Shown: positions 18,504-27,887, numbered from the stretch's first letter. The stretch: DNA of 64,000 bases from Lachnospiraceae bacterium (GCA_017391465.1 JAFOYH010000103.1:62001-126000); one strand, 5' to 3'. Notes: generated by a model from the letters alone, not told the origin. Program-made: numbers and translations.

Positions 18504-20897
18504 ATGAAATACAATTTCAAAAAGATTGAGAGCAAATGGCAGCAGAGATGGGAAGACGAAAAAGTTTTCCGTGCTGAAGATTATTCCAGCAAACCTAAGT
18601 TTTATGGCTTGGTAGAATTCCCTTATCCAAGTGGTGCAGGTATGCACGTTGGACATATCAAAGCGTATTCCAGTTTGGAAGTTATTTCCAGAAAAAGAAG
18701 AATGGAAGGATATAATGTTCTTTTCCCAATCGGTTTTGATGCTTATGGTCTTCCAACAGAAAACTATGCAATCAAAACAAACACACATCCACGTGTAATT
18801 ACAGATCAGAATATCGCAAGATTTTCTGAACAGTTAAAAAAAGTCGGATTTTCTTTTGACTGGGATCGTGTAATCGATACTACAGAAGAGAAATTTTACA
18901 AATGGACACAGTGGATATTCCTTAAAATGTTTGAAAATGGTCTTGTTTATAGAGACAAAGCATCCGTAAACTATTGTCCATCCTGTAAAGTCGTTCTTTC
19001 CAACGAAGACAGTCAGGGGGGTAAATGTGATATCTGTCACAGTGATGTTGTTCAGAAATCCAAAGACGTTTGGTATTTAAGAATTACAGAATATGCAGAT
19101 AAATTATTACAGGGCTTAGAAGAAGTTGATTATCCTGAAAATGTTAAAATGCAGCAGGTAAACTGGATCGGTAAATCCACAGGTGCCTTTGTTGACTTTA
19201 CTGTCGATGGTATCGAAGATAAACTTCAGATTTATACAACACGTCCGGATACATTATTTGGTGTTACATTCATGGTTATCGCACCAGAACATCCATTAAT
19301 TGATAAATATCAGGATCGTATTGGTAATATGGATGCAGTGCTTGCATACCGTGAAGAATGTAATAAGAAAACAGAATTTGAACGTACACAGCTTGTTAAA
19401 GATAAAACAGGTGTTCAATTAGAAGGTATTGAAGCAATTAATCCGCTCAACGGTAAAAAGATTCCAGTATTTATTGCAGATTATGTTATGATGGGTTATG
19501 GTACAGGTGCCATCATGGCTGTTCCGGCACATGACCAGAGAGACTATGATTTCGCTAAGACATTTGGTGTAGATATTATTGAAGTTATCAAAGGTGGAAA
19601 CATTGAAGAATGTGCTTATACTGGCGATGGCGAAATGGTGAACTCAGGATTTCTTAATGGTTATAATAATAAGAAAGATTCCATTGCAAGAGCCGTTCAG
19701 GAAATCGAAGCTATGGGTATTGGTAAAGCAGGTGTTCAGTTCAAGATGAAAGACTGGGCATTTAACCGTCAAAGATATTGGGGTGAACCTATTCCAATCG
19801 TTCATTGTGAATATTGTGGTGACGTGGCTGTGCCTTATGAAGAATTACCATTACGTCTTCCGAACATGGAAGATTTTGAACCGGGTCAGGGTGGAGAATC
19901 TCCATTGGTTAAATTAGACTCTTTCGTTAACTGCACATGTCCAAAATGTGGACGTCCTGCAAAACGTGAAACAGATACAATGCCACAGTGGGCAGGTTCT
20001 TCCTGGTATTATTTGCGTTATATTGATCCAAATAATGATCAGGCACTTGTTGATGAAGAAAAGATGAAATACTGGATGCCTGTTGACTGGTACAATGGTG
20101 GTATGGAACATGTTACAAGACATATGATCTATTCCCGTTTCTGGCATCATTTCTTATATGATATGGGTATCGTTAATACACCGGAACCATATGCAAAACG
20201 TTCTGCCCAGGGCTTAATCTTAGGACCAGATGGTGATAAGATGAGTAAATCCAAGGGTAATGTCATTGACCCATTGGATATTGTTGGCGAATTTGGTGCG
20301 GATACATTGAGAACTTATGTATTGTTTATGGGTGATTATGGTGCTGCAACACCATGGAGTGACAGTTCCGTGAAAGGTTGTAAACGTTTCTTGGATCGTA
20401 TCGTTGGTCTTACAGATATGATTGAAGATAAAGCCATTCCAGCAGCTTTCGAATCCAGTCTTCATAAGACAATTAAAAAAGTGTCCAGCGATATTGAGAA
20501 CATGAAGTATAATACGGCTATTGCTACACTTATGGCTTTCTTGAATGAATGTTATGCACTTGGCTATGTAACAAATGAAGTTTTAGGTGTCTTTGTACGC
20601 TTATTATCTCCATTTGCACCGCATGTTGCCGAAGAAATCTGGGAAATCCTTGGTCACACAGAAATGATTTCCGTATCTGAATGGCCAAAATATGATGAAG
20701 AAAAGACAATTGATAAAACAATTGAAATTCCTGTTCAGATCAACGGCAAAACAAAAGCAGTTCTGAGTATTGCTGCAGATGAAGCAAAAGACGTTGTTCT
20801 TGCAAAAGCAAAAGAATTACTTGGTGCAAAAATTACAGGTACAATTGTTAAAGAAATCTATGTTCCTAAGAAGATTGTAAATATCGTTCAGAAATAA
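18504..20897 (+). CDS. leuS: Leucyl-tRNA synthetase
   Basis: Class I synthetase of 797 residues, charging tRNA-Leu. The HIGH motif appears as HVGH in YPSGAGMHVGHIKAYS, and KMSKS is intact in DKMSKSKGNVIDP. The editing (CP1) domain occupies about 220-400 and includes TTRPDTLFGVTFM and MAVPAHDQRDYDFA. A zinc-like cysteine set (CPSCKVV, CDICHSD) precedes it, and a second (CEYCGD, CPKCGR) lies before the KMSKS loop. AGGAGG precedes the ATG. It is a single gene under the Leu T-box and ends at a strong terminator. Confidence 0.97.
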   Translation: MKYNFKKIESKWQQRWEDEKVFRAEDYSSKPKFYGLVEFPYPSGAGMHVGHIKAYSSLEVISRKRRMEGYNVLFPIGFDAYGLPTENYAIKTNTHPRVITDQNIARFSEQLKKVGFSFDWDRVIDTTEEKFYKWTQWIFLKMFENGLVYRDKASVNYCPSCKVVLSNEDSQGGKCDICHSDVVQKSKDVWYLRITEYADKLLQGLEEVDYPENVKMQQVNWIGKSTGAFVDFTVDGIEDKLQIYTTRPDTLFGVTFMVIAPEHPLIDKYQDRIGNMDAVLAYREECNKKTEFERTQLVKDKTGVQLEGIEAINPLNGKKIPVFIADYVMMGYGTGAIMAVPAHDQRDYDFAKTFGVDIIEVIKGGNIEECAYTGDGEMVNSGFLNGYNNKKDSIARAVQEIEAMGIGKAGVQFKMKDWAFNRQRYWGEPIPIVHCEYCGDVAVPYEELPLRLPNMEDFEPGQGGESPLVKLDSFVNCTCPKCGRPAKRETDTMPQWAGSSWYYLRYIDPNNDQALVDEEKMKYWMPVDWYNGGMEHVTRHMIYSRFWHHFLYDMGIVNTPEPYAKRSAQGLILGPDGDKMSKSKGNVIDPLDIVGEFGADTLRTYVLFMGDYGAATPWSDSSVKGCKRFLDRIVGLTDMIEDKAIPAAFESSLHKTIKKVSSDIENMKYNTAIATLMAFLNECYALGYVTNEVLGVFVRLLSPFAPHVAEEIWEILGHTEMISVSEWPKYDEEKTIDKTIEIPVQINGKTKAVLSIAADEAKDVVLAKAKELLGAKITGTIVKEIYVPKKIVNIVQK

Positions 20898-20967
20898 TGT
20901 GTCTAAAGAATTCTTCGAAATCGAATATGTAATTCCATTGATGGAACTTGATGAAAATTATAATAAG

Positions 20968-20995
20968 AAAACTGGAGCTCATGGCTCCAGTTTTT
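20968..20995 (+). terminator. Terminator of leuS
   Basis: AAAACTGGAGC pairs with GCTCCAGTTTT, then T residues. Confidence 0.85.
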
Positions 20996-21029
20996 GCGAT
21001 TTTACGGTTTTTTCACATAAGTAGTCATG

Positions 21030-21845
21030 TTATTTCGTAAGTGAGTCGAGACTCTTAAATACATATCCCATATCTTCAAGGCGGGTTAAAAGTTCGTCAA
21101 GAATTTCCGCATTTGTGGAAGATGTACTGTGCAGGAGGATGATTGCTCCCGGATGGACGCGTGTAAGAAGTTTGTCGAAGGCTTCTTCGTGAGTAGGCTG
21201 ATCATCTTCGTACCAGTCAACATAGGCAAGACTCCAGAAAAAGGTTGTATAACCGAGTTCTTTGGCCATTTGAAGATTTGATGTACTGTATTTTCCCTGG
21301 GGTGGCCGATAATATTTTTTCATTTGTTCACCTGTGATCTCATAATAGAGATTTTCCACATCCATGAGTTCTTTGGAAAAGGCGTCTTTTGTCGATATTT
21401 TTGACATATCTGGATGAGAAAAGGTGTGATTGGCAACAATGTGTCCTTCATTTGCCATTCGTTTAATGAGATCAGGTTCAGATGAGAGATAATTTCCAAC
21501 GATAAAAAAGGTGGCAGGTACATTGTGTTTTTTTAATGCATCTAAAATAGCAGGCGTATTACCGTTTTCATAACCGGCATCAAATGTTAAATATAAGACT
21601 TTTTCTTCGGTTATATTTGCGTAATAGGCATTGTATTGGGCTAATACATCTGCAGAAACATTGGCAACAGGTGGCTTGCCATCTTCCTGAAAACTTAATC
21701 CCCAATTTCCTTCGGCGGATGTAGTAACAGTTTCCGGGTGGAGGAATTCTAAAAATGATCCTCCATAATAACCTAAAAGATATGCGAATAGAAAGCAAAG
21801 AATGATTTTTAATCGAAAAGATATGTATTTTTCTGTATGATTCAT
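21030..21845 (-). CDS. Polysaccharide deacetylase, PdaA-like (spore cortex muramic-lactam pathway)
   Basis: A 271-residue NodB-domain protein with an N-terminal membrane anchor (about 11-28). The N-terminal GNWGLSF and the pattern VLAQYNAYYANITEEKVLYLTFDAGYENG closely recall PdaA, which removes the acetyl group from muramic acid before delta-lactam formation in the spore cortex. Visible catalytic features are TFDAGYE (Asp89), the histidine motif NHTFSHPD and RPPQGKYS. It acts outside the membrane. GGAG precedes the ATG. The gene stands alone and faces the cytidylate-kinase-like gene across a short divergent region. Confidence 0.88.
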   Translation of the reverse strand: MNHTEKYISFRLKIILCFLFAYLLGYYGGSFLEFLHPETVTTSAEGNWGLSFQEDGKPPVANVSADVLAQYNAYYANITEEKVLYLTFDAGYENGNTPAILDALKKHNVPATFFIVGNYLSSEPDLIKRMANEGHIVANHTFSHPDMSKISTKDAFSKELMDVENLYYEITGEQMKKYYRPPQGKYSTSNLQMAKELGYTTFFWSLAYVDWYEDDQPTHEEAFDKLLTRVHPGAIILLHSTSSTNAEILDELLTRLEDMGYVFKSLDSLTK

Positions 21846-21928
21846 ATCAGACTCCGAACTTTTTTATAGATTATATGAGAAAAATTATAGATTATACATA
21901 TAAAATGTAAATTATTGATAGTGACAAT

Positions 21929-21957
21929 TTGACAAATAAGATTAAGTACACTATGAT
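21929..21957 (+). promoter_or_regulatory. Promoter of the cytidylate-kinase-like gene
   Basis: TTGACA (21929-21934), 17-base spacer, TATGAT (21952-21957). Confidence 0.6.
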
Positions 21958-22005
21958 ATAACATGGGGAATGAATTGGTATGAACACATGTTTAGGAGGT
22001 GGCGT

Positions 22006-22491
22006 ATGCAGTTGGTCATTACGATGAGTCGACGTTATGGAACTGGTGCGAGTGTTATTGCAAAGGAATTATCTGAACGATTGGATATTCCTGTTTATGA
22101 TAAAGTGAATGTGGAGCAGGAGATTCATAAGAATGCTTTTGAATCCGAAGCAGAAGCTATTAGAGAATTGGCAGAACAACCGTGTATTATTCTTGGCCGA
22201 TGTGCTTCAGAAATTTTGAAGGATCAATCGAATGTGTTTAACATTTACGTGTGTGCAGAAAAAGAAGATCGTATTTCCAGAGTGATGGAACGAGATATGC
22301 TTTCAAGAGAAGATGCTATGCGTCGTATTGAAGAAACGGATGCAGAACGTGAGAAGTATTATTATCAGCATACCGGAAAGACATGGGGAGATGTCAGCGA
22401 TTATCATATTATATTAGATACATCCCAGTGGGGGATTGACAACTGTGCAGATGTTTTGATGCGATATTTTGAACGTATGCAGTATATTTAA
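22006..22491 (+). CDS. Cytidylate kinase-like family protein
   Basis: A 161-residue protein of the cytidylate-kinase-like (Cytidylate_kin2 type) family, distinct from the true Cmk at 54162. The N-terminus, MQLVITMSRRYGTGASVIAKELSERL, keeps the P-loop position but reads RRYGTGAS in place of a classical GxxxxGKST. Later segments CIILGRCASEIL and RISRVMERDMLSREDAMRRIEETDAER match the family layout. The substrate is not established. The ATG at 22006 was chosen because AGGAGGT ends 5 bases upstream; an earlier in-frame ATG has no ribosome site. It is a single gene between its promoter and a terminator. Confidence 0.82.
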   Translation: MQLVITMSRRYGTGASVIAKELSERLDIPVYDKVNVEQEIHKNAFESEAEAIRELAEQPCIILGRCASEILKDQSNVFNIYVCAEKEDRISRVMERDMLSREDAMRRIEETDAEREKYYYQHTGKTWGDVSDYHIILDTSQWGIDNCADVLMRYFERMQYI

Positions 22492-22564
22492 GTATTACAT
22501 ATTTAAGAACAGGTGCAGGATGAAGAATATTTAAATAGATTATTGTGTATCTTTAAATGCATTT

Positions 22565-22598
22565 AAAGGAACGGAACAATAGAACCGTTCCTTTTTTT
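22565..22598 (+). terminator. Terminator after the cytidylate-kinase-like gene
   Basis: AAAGGAACGG (22565-22574) pairs perfectly with CCGTTCCTTT (22585-22594), then T residues. Confidence 0.9.
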
Positions 22599-22599
22599 A

Positions 22600-23079
22600 T
22601 TAATTGATTTCGGTTTTCGAGGTCACAGACTGGGCATGTAATAAGTTTTGGAGCATTTGAATTTGTTCAGGAGATATGTTCATATTTGAGTTTTTCATGG
22701 TATTCATAGAATTCATCATATTGGAAAAATCATTGTTTTTAAATATTTCATTATACTGATTATAAAGACGTACAGCATTGAGCATATTTAGAAACTGATC
22801 AATCTGTTCAGCTTCGGACGGAGCACAGTATTTTCGAATATCACGAAGAATATTTTCAATATCCGGGCGTTGATTTGGAGTTACAGAGCAAATGGAAATC
22901 TGTTCTTCCTGAAAAACAGACATGGTTTGTTTAAATTCCATCATTCGAATGAGCATGGCCAATTTTTTTCCAGAGTTAAAGTCTAGATACGGAACAATTG
23001 CTTTTAACATCTGGACAGGTCCAGAGAAGGATTTTTGATCAAAAATTGTCCATGGAACAGAAGAATCGATATTAGACAT
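22600..23079 (-). CDS. Uncharacterised 159-residue protein paired with the cysteine-rich gene
   Basis: I do not recognise a family. The protein has a helical, hydrophobic-charged first part (QMLKAIVPYLDFNSGKKLAML and onwards). A tail follows rich in Asn, Met and Ser (FSNMMNSMNTMKNSNMNIS), then an amphipathic helix (EQIQMLQNLLHA). There is no signal peptide or membrane helix. It starts 65 bases downstream of the cysteine-rich mini-gene on the same strand, so the two likely form an operon. The Met/Asn-rich tail recalls small spore-associated proteins of Clostridia, but that is only an impression. Confidence 0.72.
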   Translation of the reverse strand: MSNIDSSVPWTIFDQKSFSGPVQMLKAIVPYLDFNSGKKLAMLIRMMEFKQTMSVFQEEQISICSVTPNQRPDIENILRDIRKYCAPSEAEQIDQFLNMLNAVRLYNQYNEIFKNNDFSNMMNSMNTMKNSNMNISPEQIQMLQNLLHAQSVTSKTEIN

Positions 23080-23108
23080 GGATTTACCTCACTTATATTG
23101 ATATTAGA

Positions 23109-23126
23109 GGGGTGCAATTGCACCCC
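23109..23126. repeat. 18-base perfect palindrome between two minus-strand genes
   Basis: GGGGTGCAATTGCACCCC reads the same on both strands. It lies between the cysteine-rich gene and its downstream neighbour, without a T-run, so it is not a classical terminator. It could be a processing hairpin or an operator. Confidence 0.6.
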
Positions 23127-23144
23127 CGTTTCTAGTCATGTGGA

Positions 23145-23396
23145 TTAACAGCAGCCACAGCCGTTGTCATTACCGCAGAAGCAGGAAAGAAGAAGGATGA
23201 TAATCAACCAGTCACATCCGGATCCCGAAGAAAGGGTATTTGTTCCGCAGCCACAACCATTGTTATTGCCAAAAAAGCTGATGAGTAGAATAATCCAGAT
23301 CCAGGAACAGCAATCGCCGTTATTAAAGAAACCGGATCGATTTGATGAACATCCACAATCATTATTCATGCAGCCAGTAGCAGCTAAATCACTCAT
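23145..23396 (-). CDS. Cysteine/glycine-rich small protein with internal duplication (so-called chorion class high-cysteine type)
   Basis: An 83-residue protein with 13 cysteines. It contains two similar units of about 24 residues: CCSWIWIILLISFFGNNNG then CGCG, and CDWLIIILLLSCFCGNDNG then CGCC. Each unit is a short hydrophobic stretch followed by a Gly-Cys-Gly-Cys tail. Similar proteins in Lachnospiraceae are usually named for a superficial likeness to chorion proteins, and some resemble YjcZ-type spore proteins. No function is known. An ORF on the opposite strand over the same bases is rejected: this strand has a GGAGG-like site (TTGGAGGCAAAATATG) at the right distance and a partner gene downstream. 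Confidence 0.8.
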   Translation of the reverse strand: MSDLAATGCMNNDCGCSSNRSGFFNNGDCCSWIWIILLISFFGNNNGCGCGTNTLSSGSGCDWLIIILLLSCFCGNDNGCGCC

Positions 23397-23510
23397 ATTT
23401 TGCCTCCAAAATTATAATGAATCTATTTGATTTATATTATGTAGAAAGGCTTGTCTGGTTGCATCATTTCATATAAAATTAAATTGCCATTGAAGTTAGG
23501 AGGAATGAAC

Positions 23511-24062
23511 ATGCAGATGGTTGAACGTGTGCATCAGATCATTGAGGAATATGTGCGAGAAGGAGATGTGGTTGTTGATGCAACTGTTGGAAACGGATGG
23601 GATACATTAAAATTATGCCAACAGGTTGGGGAAAGTGGAAAGGTTTATGGATTTGATATTCAAAAAGAAGCCATTCAAAAAACAAGAGAACGATTAGAAA
23701 AAGCTGGCGTATATGAACGTACAGAATTAATTTGTTGTTCACATGCTAAGGCACAGGCTTATGTCAAAGAACCAATCAAAGCATTTATGATGAATTTGGG
23801 ATATTTGCCAGGTGGACAAAAGGATATTGTGACAAACAAGGATTCAACGGTTGAAGCACTTTGTTTTTTATCGAATCAGATGGTTTCCGGAGGCATAGGA
23901 ACAATTTTAGTTTATTATGGTCATGAAGGTGGTATGGAAGAAAAGACAGCTGTAGAAGCATTTATGGCATCGATACCTTCCGGATGGGGACAAATTACAC
24001 GAATGGAGATTGTAAATCGAAAAAATTCGCCTCCGATTTTGTATATTATGGAGAAAAAATAA
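23511..24062 (+). CDS. mnmM: tRNA (mnm5s2U34) methyltransferase-type SAM enzyme
   Basis: A 183-residue class I SAM methyltransferase of the YtqB/MnmM family, which methylates 5-aminomethyl-2-thiouridine in the tRNA wobble position. Seen are VVDATVGNGWDTLKL (SAM motif I), VYGFDIQKEAI (motif II), the family signature MMNLGYLPGGQK, and IGTILVYYGHEGG. The ATG at 23511 was chosen: AGGAGG (23498-23503) is 7 bases away, while the ATG at 23505 is only 1 base from it. No MnmC-type gene is nearby. It probably shares a transcript only with itself. Confidence 0.9.
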   Translation: MQMVERVHQIIEEYVREGDVVVDATVGNGWDTLKLCQQVGESGKVYGFDIQKEAIQKTRERLEKAGVYERTELICCSHAKAQAYVKEPIKAFMMNLGYLPGGQKDIVTNKDSTVEALCFLSNQMVSGGIGTILVYYGHEGGMEEKTAVEAFMASIPSGWGQITRMEIVNRKNSPPILYIMEKK

Positions 24063-24108
24063 TAATTTCTTTCTGCACCTGGATTCGACAAATTTTGCAG
24101 AATGTTTG

Positions 24109-24117
24109 TGGTATAAT
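24109..24117 (+). promoter_or_regulatory. Extended -10 element before the XRE regulator
   Basis: TGGTATAAT (TGn plus TATAAT) 32 bases before the start codon; no good -35 is seen. The same 11-mer TGTGGTATAAT occurs again before galE. Confidence 0.45.
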
Positions 24118-24148
24118 CGGGTCAAATCTTAGGTGAGGAGAATGACTT

Positions 24149-24382
24149 ATGAGAAAAAAAGAACATAAAATGACACGATTGGGATATGTATTGAGAGAAT
24201 ACAGAGTTCGTCATAATCTGACACAGGCAGAGTTGGGAGATCAACTTGGTGTCAGTACAAATACAATCCATCTATGGGAAACAAAAATATGCAAACCTTC
24301 GATGGGATCTTTGTTGTTGCTTTCGGATCTTTTAAATGTACCGCTTTTGGATATCTTATCAAAATCGTTAGAAGATTATTAA
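24149..24382 (+). CDS. Small XRE-family helix-turn-helix regulator
   Basis: A 77-residue protein that is almost entirely one HTH_3 (Cro/CI) domain: LREYRVRHNLTQAELGDQLG forms helices 1-2, and VSTNTIHLWETKICKPSMGS forms the recognition helix and turn. A short helix, LLLSDLLNVPLLDILSK, closes the domain. There is no ligand or dimerisation domain. GTGAGGAG precedes the ATG. The gene stands alone between mnmM and galE, each with its own signals, and its target is unknown. No phage genes are nearby. Confidence 0.85.
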   Translation: MRKKEHKMTRLGYVLREYRVRHNLTQAELGDQLGVSTNTIHLWETKICKPSMGSLLLLSDLLNVPLLDILSKSLEDY

Positions 24383-24432
24383 GATTATGAATATACGGTA
24401 TAAAATTCATGGTTTTATTTGATAAGTGAGTG

Positions 24433-24441
24433 TGGTATAAT
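24433..24441 (+). promoter_or_regulatory. Extended -10 element before galE
   Basis: TGGTATAAT, about 40 bases before the galE start; -35 unclear. Confidence 0.45.
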
Positions 24442-24480
24442 TTTATAAAATGAATATAATTGGAGCAAAGGAGAAAAAAC

Positions 24481-25500
24481 ATGGCAATTTTAGTTACCGG
24501 CGGTGCTGGATATATCGGAAGTCATACATGTGTTGAACTTTTAAATGCTGGTTATGACGTTGTTGTTGTTGATAATTTGTGTAATTCCTGTGAGGAATCT
24601 TTAGATCGAGTGCAAGAAATTACGGGAAAAACATTGAAATTTTATCAAGTGGATCTTTTAGATTATGATGGTCTCAAGAAGGTGTTTGAGAATGAAACTA
24701 TTGACTCGGTTATTCATTTTGCAGGTTTAAAAGCGGTTGGTGAATCGGTTGACAAACCTTTGGAATATTATCATAACAATATTACAGGTACGTTAATTCT
24801 TTGTGATGTGATGCGTCAGTTCCATGTGAAAAAGATCGTATTCAGTTCGTCTGCAACGGTTTATGGAACACCGGCATTTGTTCCGATTACAGAGGAATGT
24901 CCGAAAGGTATTTGTACAAACCCATATGGATGGACAAAATCCATGCTTGAACAGATTTTAACAGATTTGCATACTGCAGATTCTGAATGGAAAGTTATTT
25001 TACTTCGTTATTTTAATCCAATTGGTGCCCATGAAAGTGGTCGTATTGGGGAAGATCCAAAAGGTATTCCAAACAATTTAATGCCTTATATTACACAGGT
25101 TGCGGTAGGCAAGAGAGAATCTCTTGGGGTCTTTGGCAATGACTATGATACCCATGATGGAACTGGTGTGAGAGATTATATTCATGTTGTCGATCTTGCA
25201 GATGGTCATGTGAAGGCGATTCAGAAGATGGATAATAACTTTGAAGGTGTTCGCGTATATAATCTTGGTACAGGTATTGGCTACAGTGTTCTTGATGTAG
25301 TTAATGCTTTTGGAAAAGCGTTTGGTCGTCCGATTCCATATGAAATTAAAGAACGCAGACCGGGAGATATTGCTACATGTTATGCAGATTCTTCATTGGC
25401 AGAAAAGGAATTGGGTTGGAAAGCAATCAGAGATTTGGATAAAATGTGTGAAGATTCCTGGAGATGGCAGAAGAATAATCCGGACGGCTATGTTAAATAG
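24481..25500 (+). CDS. galE: UDP-glucose 4-epimerase
   Basis: Interconverts UDP-glucose and UDP-galactose using bound NAD+. The 339-residue SDR protein begins with the Rossmann motif [16 protein letters not shown]. It has FSSSATVYG with the catalytic serine/threonine region, and [13 protein letters not shown], which carries the YxxxK pair. [31 protein letters not shown] and [14 protein letters not shown] are family signatures. The ATG at 24481 follows AAAGGAG by a normal distance; an upstream TTG frame extension was discarded. It is monocistronic with a terminator. No other Leloir gene is next to it. Confidence 0.96.
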   Translation: MAILVTGGAGYIGSHTCVELLNAGYDVVVVDNLCNSCEESLDRVQEITGKTLKFYQVDLLDYDGLKKVFENETIDSVIHFAGLKAVGESVDKPLEYYHNNITGTLILCDVMRQFHVKKIVFSSSATVYGTPAFVPITEECPKGICTNPYGWTKSMLEQILTDLHTADSEWKVILLRYFNPIGAHESGRIGEDPKGIPNNLMPYITQVAVGKRESLGVFGNDYDTHDGTGVRDYIHVVDLADGHVKAIQKMDNNFEGVRVYNLGTGIGYSVLDVVNAFGKAFGRPIPYEIKERRPGDIATCYADSSLAEKELGWKAIRDLDKMCEDSWRWQKNNPDGYVK

Positions 25501-25531
25501 TGATATTCACAGAATATATGATGAATAGAAT

Positions 25532-25575
25532 AAAGCCTTTATTCGTTTTACAGAGAACGAATGAAGGCTTTTTGT
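25532..25575. terminator. Terminator between convergent galE and subtilase genes
   Basis: AAAGCCTTTATTCGTT pairs with AACGAATGAAGGCTTT (one mismatch or G-U), with T residues on both ends. Confidence 0.85.
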
Positions 25576-25583
25576 ATTTTGTG

Positions 25584-26567
25584 TTAGTTTATCAGAGGCG
25601 ATGTTAAGAGTTTTTCAATATTTAACAGACCATATCCTTGTTGGTTTTTTGGAAGATTTAAATCTGTGGCTGTCATTTGAAGAAGATGTTTAACTTTTTC
25701 ATTGGTCAGATTCGGATTTTTTTCCAGTAGAAGTGCAACAGAACCAGAGACAATAGGGGTTGCCATGGATGTACCGCTACGTGTTGTATATCCGGCAGAT
25801 TTTCCGTAATACGGAGGGGAGCAGGAGATGATACTGGAACCGGGAGCAACAAGATCCGGCTTGAGAATTTGATGTTTTGTTGGTCCTCTTCCTGAATAAT
25901 GATGAATTCGATTGCCCCCAAGCAGAATAGCTTTATGGTCATCCGATGATCCGACAGTAATGACTTTTCTGCTAATTCCAGGTGAAGTGACAGACATCCG
26001 TTTTGGACCGTTATTACCTGCGGCGACTACAACAACGATGCCATTATCCCATGCGGCGTTTACACTTTGAACAAGAATGGATTTCTCCTCATCAATCTCT
26101 GTGCTTTCCGAACCAACCGATATATTTAAAATTCGAATATTATAATCGTATTGATGTTCGATCACCCATCGAATGGCTTTTAATATCGTAGAGATAGCAC
26201 CATTGCCCGATGCGTCCAGAATCTTTCCGACAACAAGATGTGATTCGGGTGCTATGCCTGTATATTTGCCGTTGGAATGATATCCGTTTCCGGAAATAAT
26301 TCCACAAACATGTGTTCCGTGTCCGTTGTCATCATAAGGAACGTGTCTGTGATGGATAAAATCTTTGAAGGCAACAATTCTATTTGAAGGGATTATAAAA
26401 TCTTCGTGGGGATAGACTCCTGTATCTAAAACAGCGATACCAATGGACTTCCCGGTATAGGAACGCACGATTGGATGGTCTGCGTGGATGATTTTACGTG
26501 CCTGATGCATAAGATCGCCTGTTTTTTCTATAGTATATGTATTTCTTTTATGAAATTGAATGTCCAT
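25584..26567 (-). CDS. S8 family serine peptidase (subtilase)
   Basis: A 327-residue subtilisin-like protease with an intact catalytic triad: Asp48 in AVLDTGVYPHEDF, His83 in NGHGTHVCGI, and Ser267 in SGTSMATPIVSG. The oxyanion Asn lies in VVAAGNNGPKRM. There is no signal peptide and only a short N-terminal region, so it is likely intracellular, or exported without a classic signal. This resembles the intracellular or spore-associated subtilases of Clostridia. Its ATG is 72 bases from the divergent icd start codon. The substrate is unknown. Confidence 0.93.
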   Translation of the reverse strand: MDIQFHKRNTYTIEKTGDLMHQARKIIHADHPIVRSYTGKSIGIAVLDTGVYPHEDFIIPSNRIVAFKDFIHHRHVPYDDNGHGTHVCGIISGNGYHSNGKYTGIAPESHLVVGKILDASGNGAISTILKAIRWVIEHQYDYNIRILNISVGSESTEIDEEKSILVQSVNAAWDNGIVVVVAAGNNGPKRMSVTSPGISRKVITVGSSDDHKAILLGGNRIHHYSGRGPTKHQILKPDLVAPGSSIISCSPPYYGKSAGYTTRSGTSMATPIVSGSVALLLEKNPNLTNEKVKHLLQMTATDLNLPKNQQGYGLLNIEKLLTSPLIN

Positions 26568-26639
26568 AAAAATCTTCTTGCATATTCATGGAAGTTATTA
26601 TATTATGAGGAATAGAATGGAAGTCAGGAGGAAGCACCT

Positions 26640-27848
26640 ATGGACAAAATTAAAATGATGACACCTTTGGTTGAGATGGATGGCGACGAAATGACCCGTA
26701 TTCTCTGGAAGATGATCAAAGATGAATTACTGGAACCGTTTATTGAATTAAACACAGAATATTATGATTTAGGGCTTGAATATCGTAATAAGACAAATGA
26801 TCAGGTGACTATTGAATCTGCGGAAGCTACAAAGAAGTATGGAGTAGCAGTCAAGTGTGCAACGATTACACCGAATGCAGCACGTATGACAGAGTATAAT
26901 CTTAAAGAAATGTGGAAAAGTCCGAACGGTACGATTCGTGCGATTTTAGATGGTACAGTTTTCAGAGCACCGATTCTTGTAAAAGGCATTGAACCAAATG
27001 TTAAAACATGGATAAAGCCAATTACTTTAGCACGACATGCCTATGGAGATGTCTATAAGAATACAGAAATGAAGATTCCTGGAGCGGGAAAAGTTGAATT
27101 GGTATATACAGCAGAAGATGGTACAGAGGTTCGTGAACTTGTTCATGAATTTAAAGGTCCTGGTATTGCTCAGGGAATGCATAATACAGAAAATTCAATT
27201 CGCAGTTTTGCACACAGTTGTTTTAAATATGCATTAGATACAAAACAAGATCTCTGGTTTGCAACAAAAGATACGATTTCCAAAAAGTATGATCATACAT
27301 TTAAAGATATTTTTCAGGAAATTTATGATGCAGATTATGCGAAAGCTTTCGAAGAGGCAGGTCTTGAGTATTTTTATACATTGATTGATGACGCTGTAGC
27401 TCGTGTTATGAAGTCGGAAGGCGGATATATTTGGGCGTGCAAAAATTATGACGGAGATGTCATGAGTGATATGGTTTCTTCTGCATTTGGATCTTTAGCC
27501 ATGATGACATCTGTACTTGTATCTCCGGAAGGCTATTATGAATATGAAGCAGCTCATGGGACTGTTCAGAGACATTATTATAAATATCTTTCAGGCGAAG
27601 AAACTTCTACAAACTCGGTGGCAACGATTTTTGCATGGACAGGAGCTCTTAGAAAGCGCGGAGAATTGGATGGTAATTTAGAATTAGTTCGTTTTGCGGA
27701 TCGGTTAGAAGCAGCAACCATTCAGACAATTGAATCTGGCAAGATGACAAAAGATCTTGTCTTATTAACAACACTTGAAAATGTAACAGCATTATCCAGT
27801 GAAGGATTTATTAAAGCAATTCGTGAAAATCTGGAAGCTATGTTATAA
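26640..27848 (+). CDS. icd: NADP-dependent isocitrate dehydrogenase (eukaryotic-like dimeric type)
   Basis: Oxidatively decarboxylates isocitrate to 2-oxoglutarate. The 402-residue protein starts [13 protein letters not shown] and continues with [12 protein letters not shown]. Its layout matches the homodimeric NADP enzyme typical of eukaryotes and some bacteria rather than E. coli Icd. Substrate-binding residues are visible in [21 protein letters not shown], and the cofactor-side segment is [29 protein letters not shown] precedes the ATG. It lies upstream of a Re-citrate-synthase-like gene, giving two of the three steps from oxaloacetate to 2-oxoglutarate; aconitase is not in the window. Confidence 0.95.
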   Translation: MDKIKMMTPLVEMDGDEMTRILWKMIKDELLEPFIELNTEYYDLGLEYRNKTNDQVTIESAEATKKYGVAVKCATITPNAARMTEYNLKEMWKSPNGTIRAILDGTVFRAPILVKGIEPNVKTWIKPITLARHAYGDVYKNTEMKIPGAGKVELVYTAEDGTEVRELVHEFKGPGIAQGMHNTENSIRSFAHSCFKYALDTKQDLWFATKDTISKKYDHTFKDIFQEIYDADYAKAFEEAGLEYFYTLIDDAVARVMKSEGGYIWACKNYDGDVMSDMVSSAFGSLAMMTSVLVSPEGYYEYEAAHGTVQRHYYKYLSGEETSTNSVATIFAWTGALRKRGELDGNLELVRFADRLEAATIQTIESGKMTKDLVLLTTLENVTALSSEGFIKAIRENLEAML

Positions 27849-27853
27849 ATATT

Positions 27854-27887
27854 AAAAAAGCTTTGTTTTTTTAACAAAGCTTTTTTA
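27854..27887 (+). terminator. Terminator of icd
   Basis: AAAAAAGCTTTGTT pairs with AACAAAGCTTTTTT across a short loop. Confidence 0.9.

Noticed and set aside
22006..22491. True CMP kinase
   Set aside because: The P-loop is altered and the protein is short; the genuine cmk is at 54162-54839.
23164..23430. 88-codon plus-strand frame opposite the cysteine-rich gene
   Set aside because: No ribosome site; it is a mirror of the repeated Gly-Cys codons. The minus-strand frame has a good start and a partner gene.
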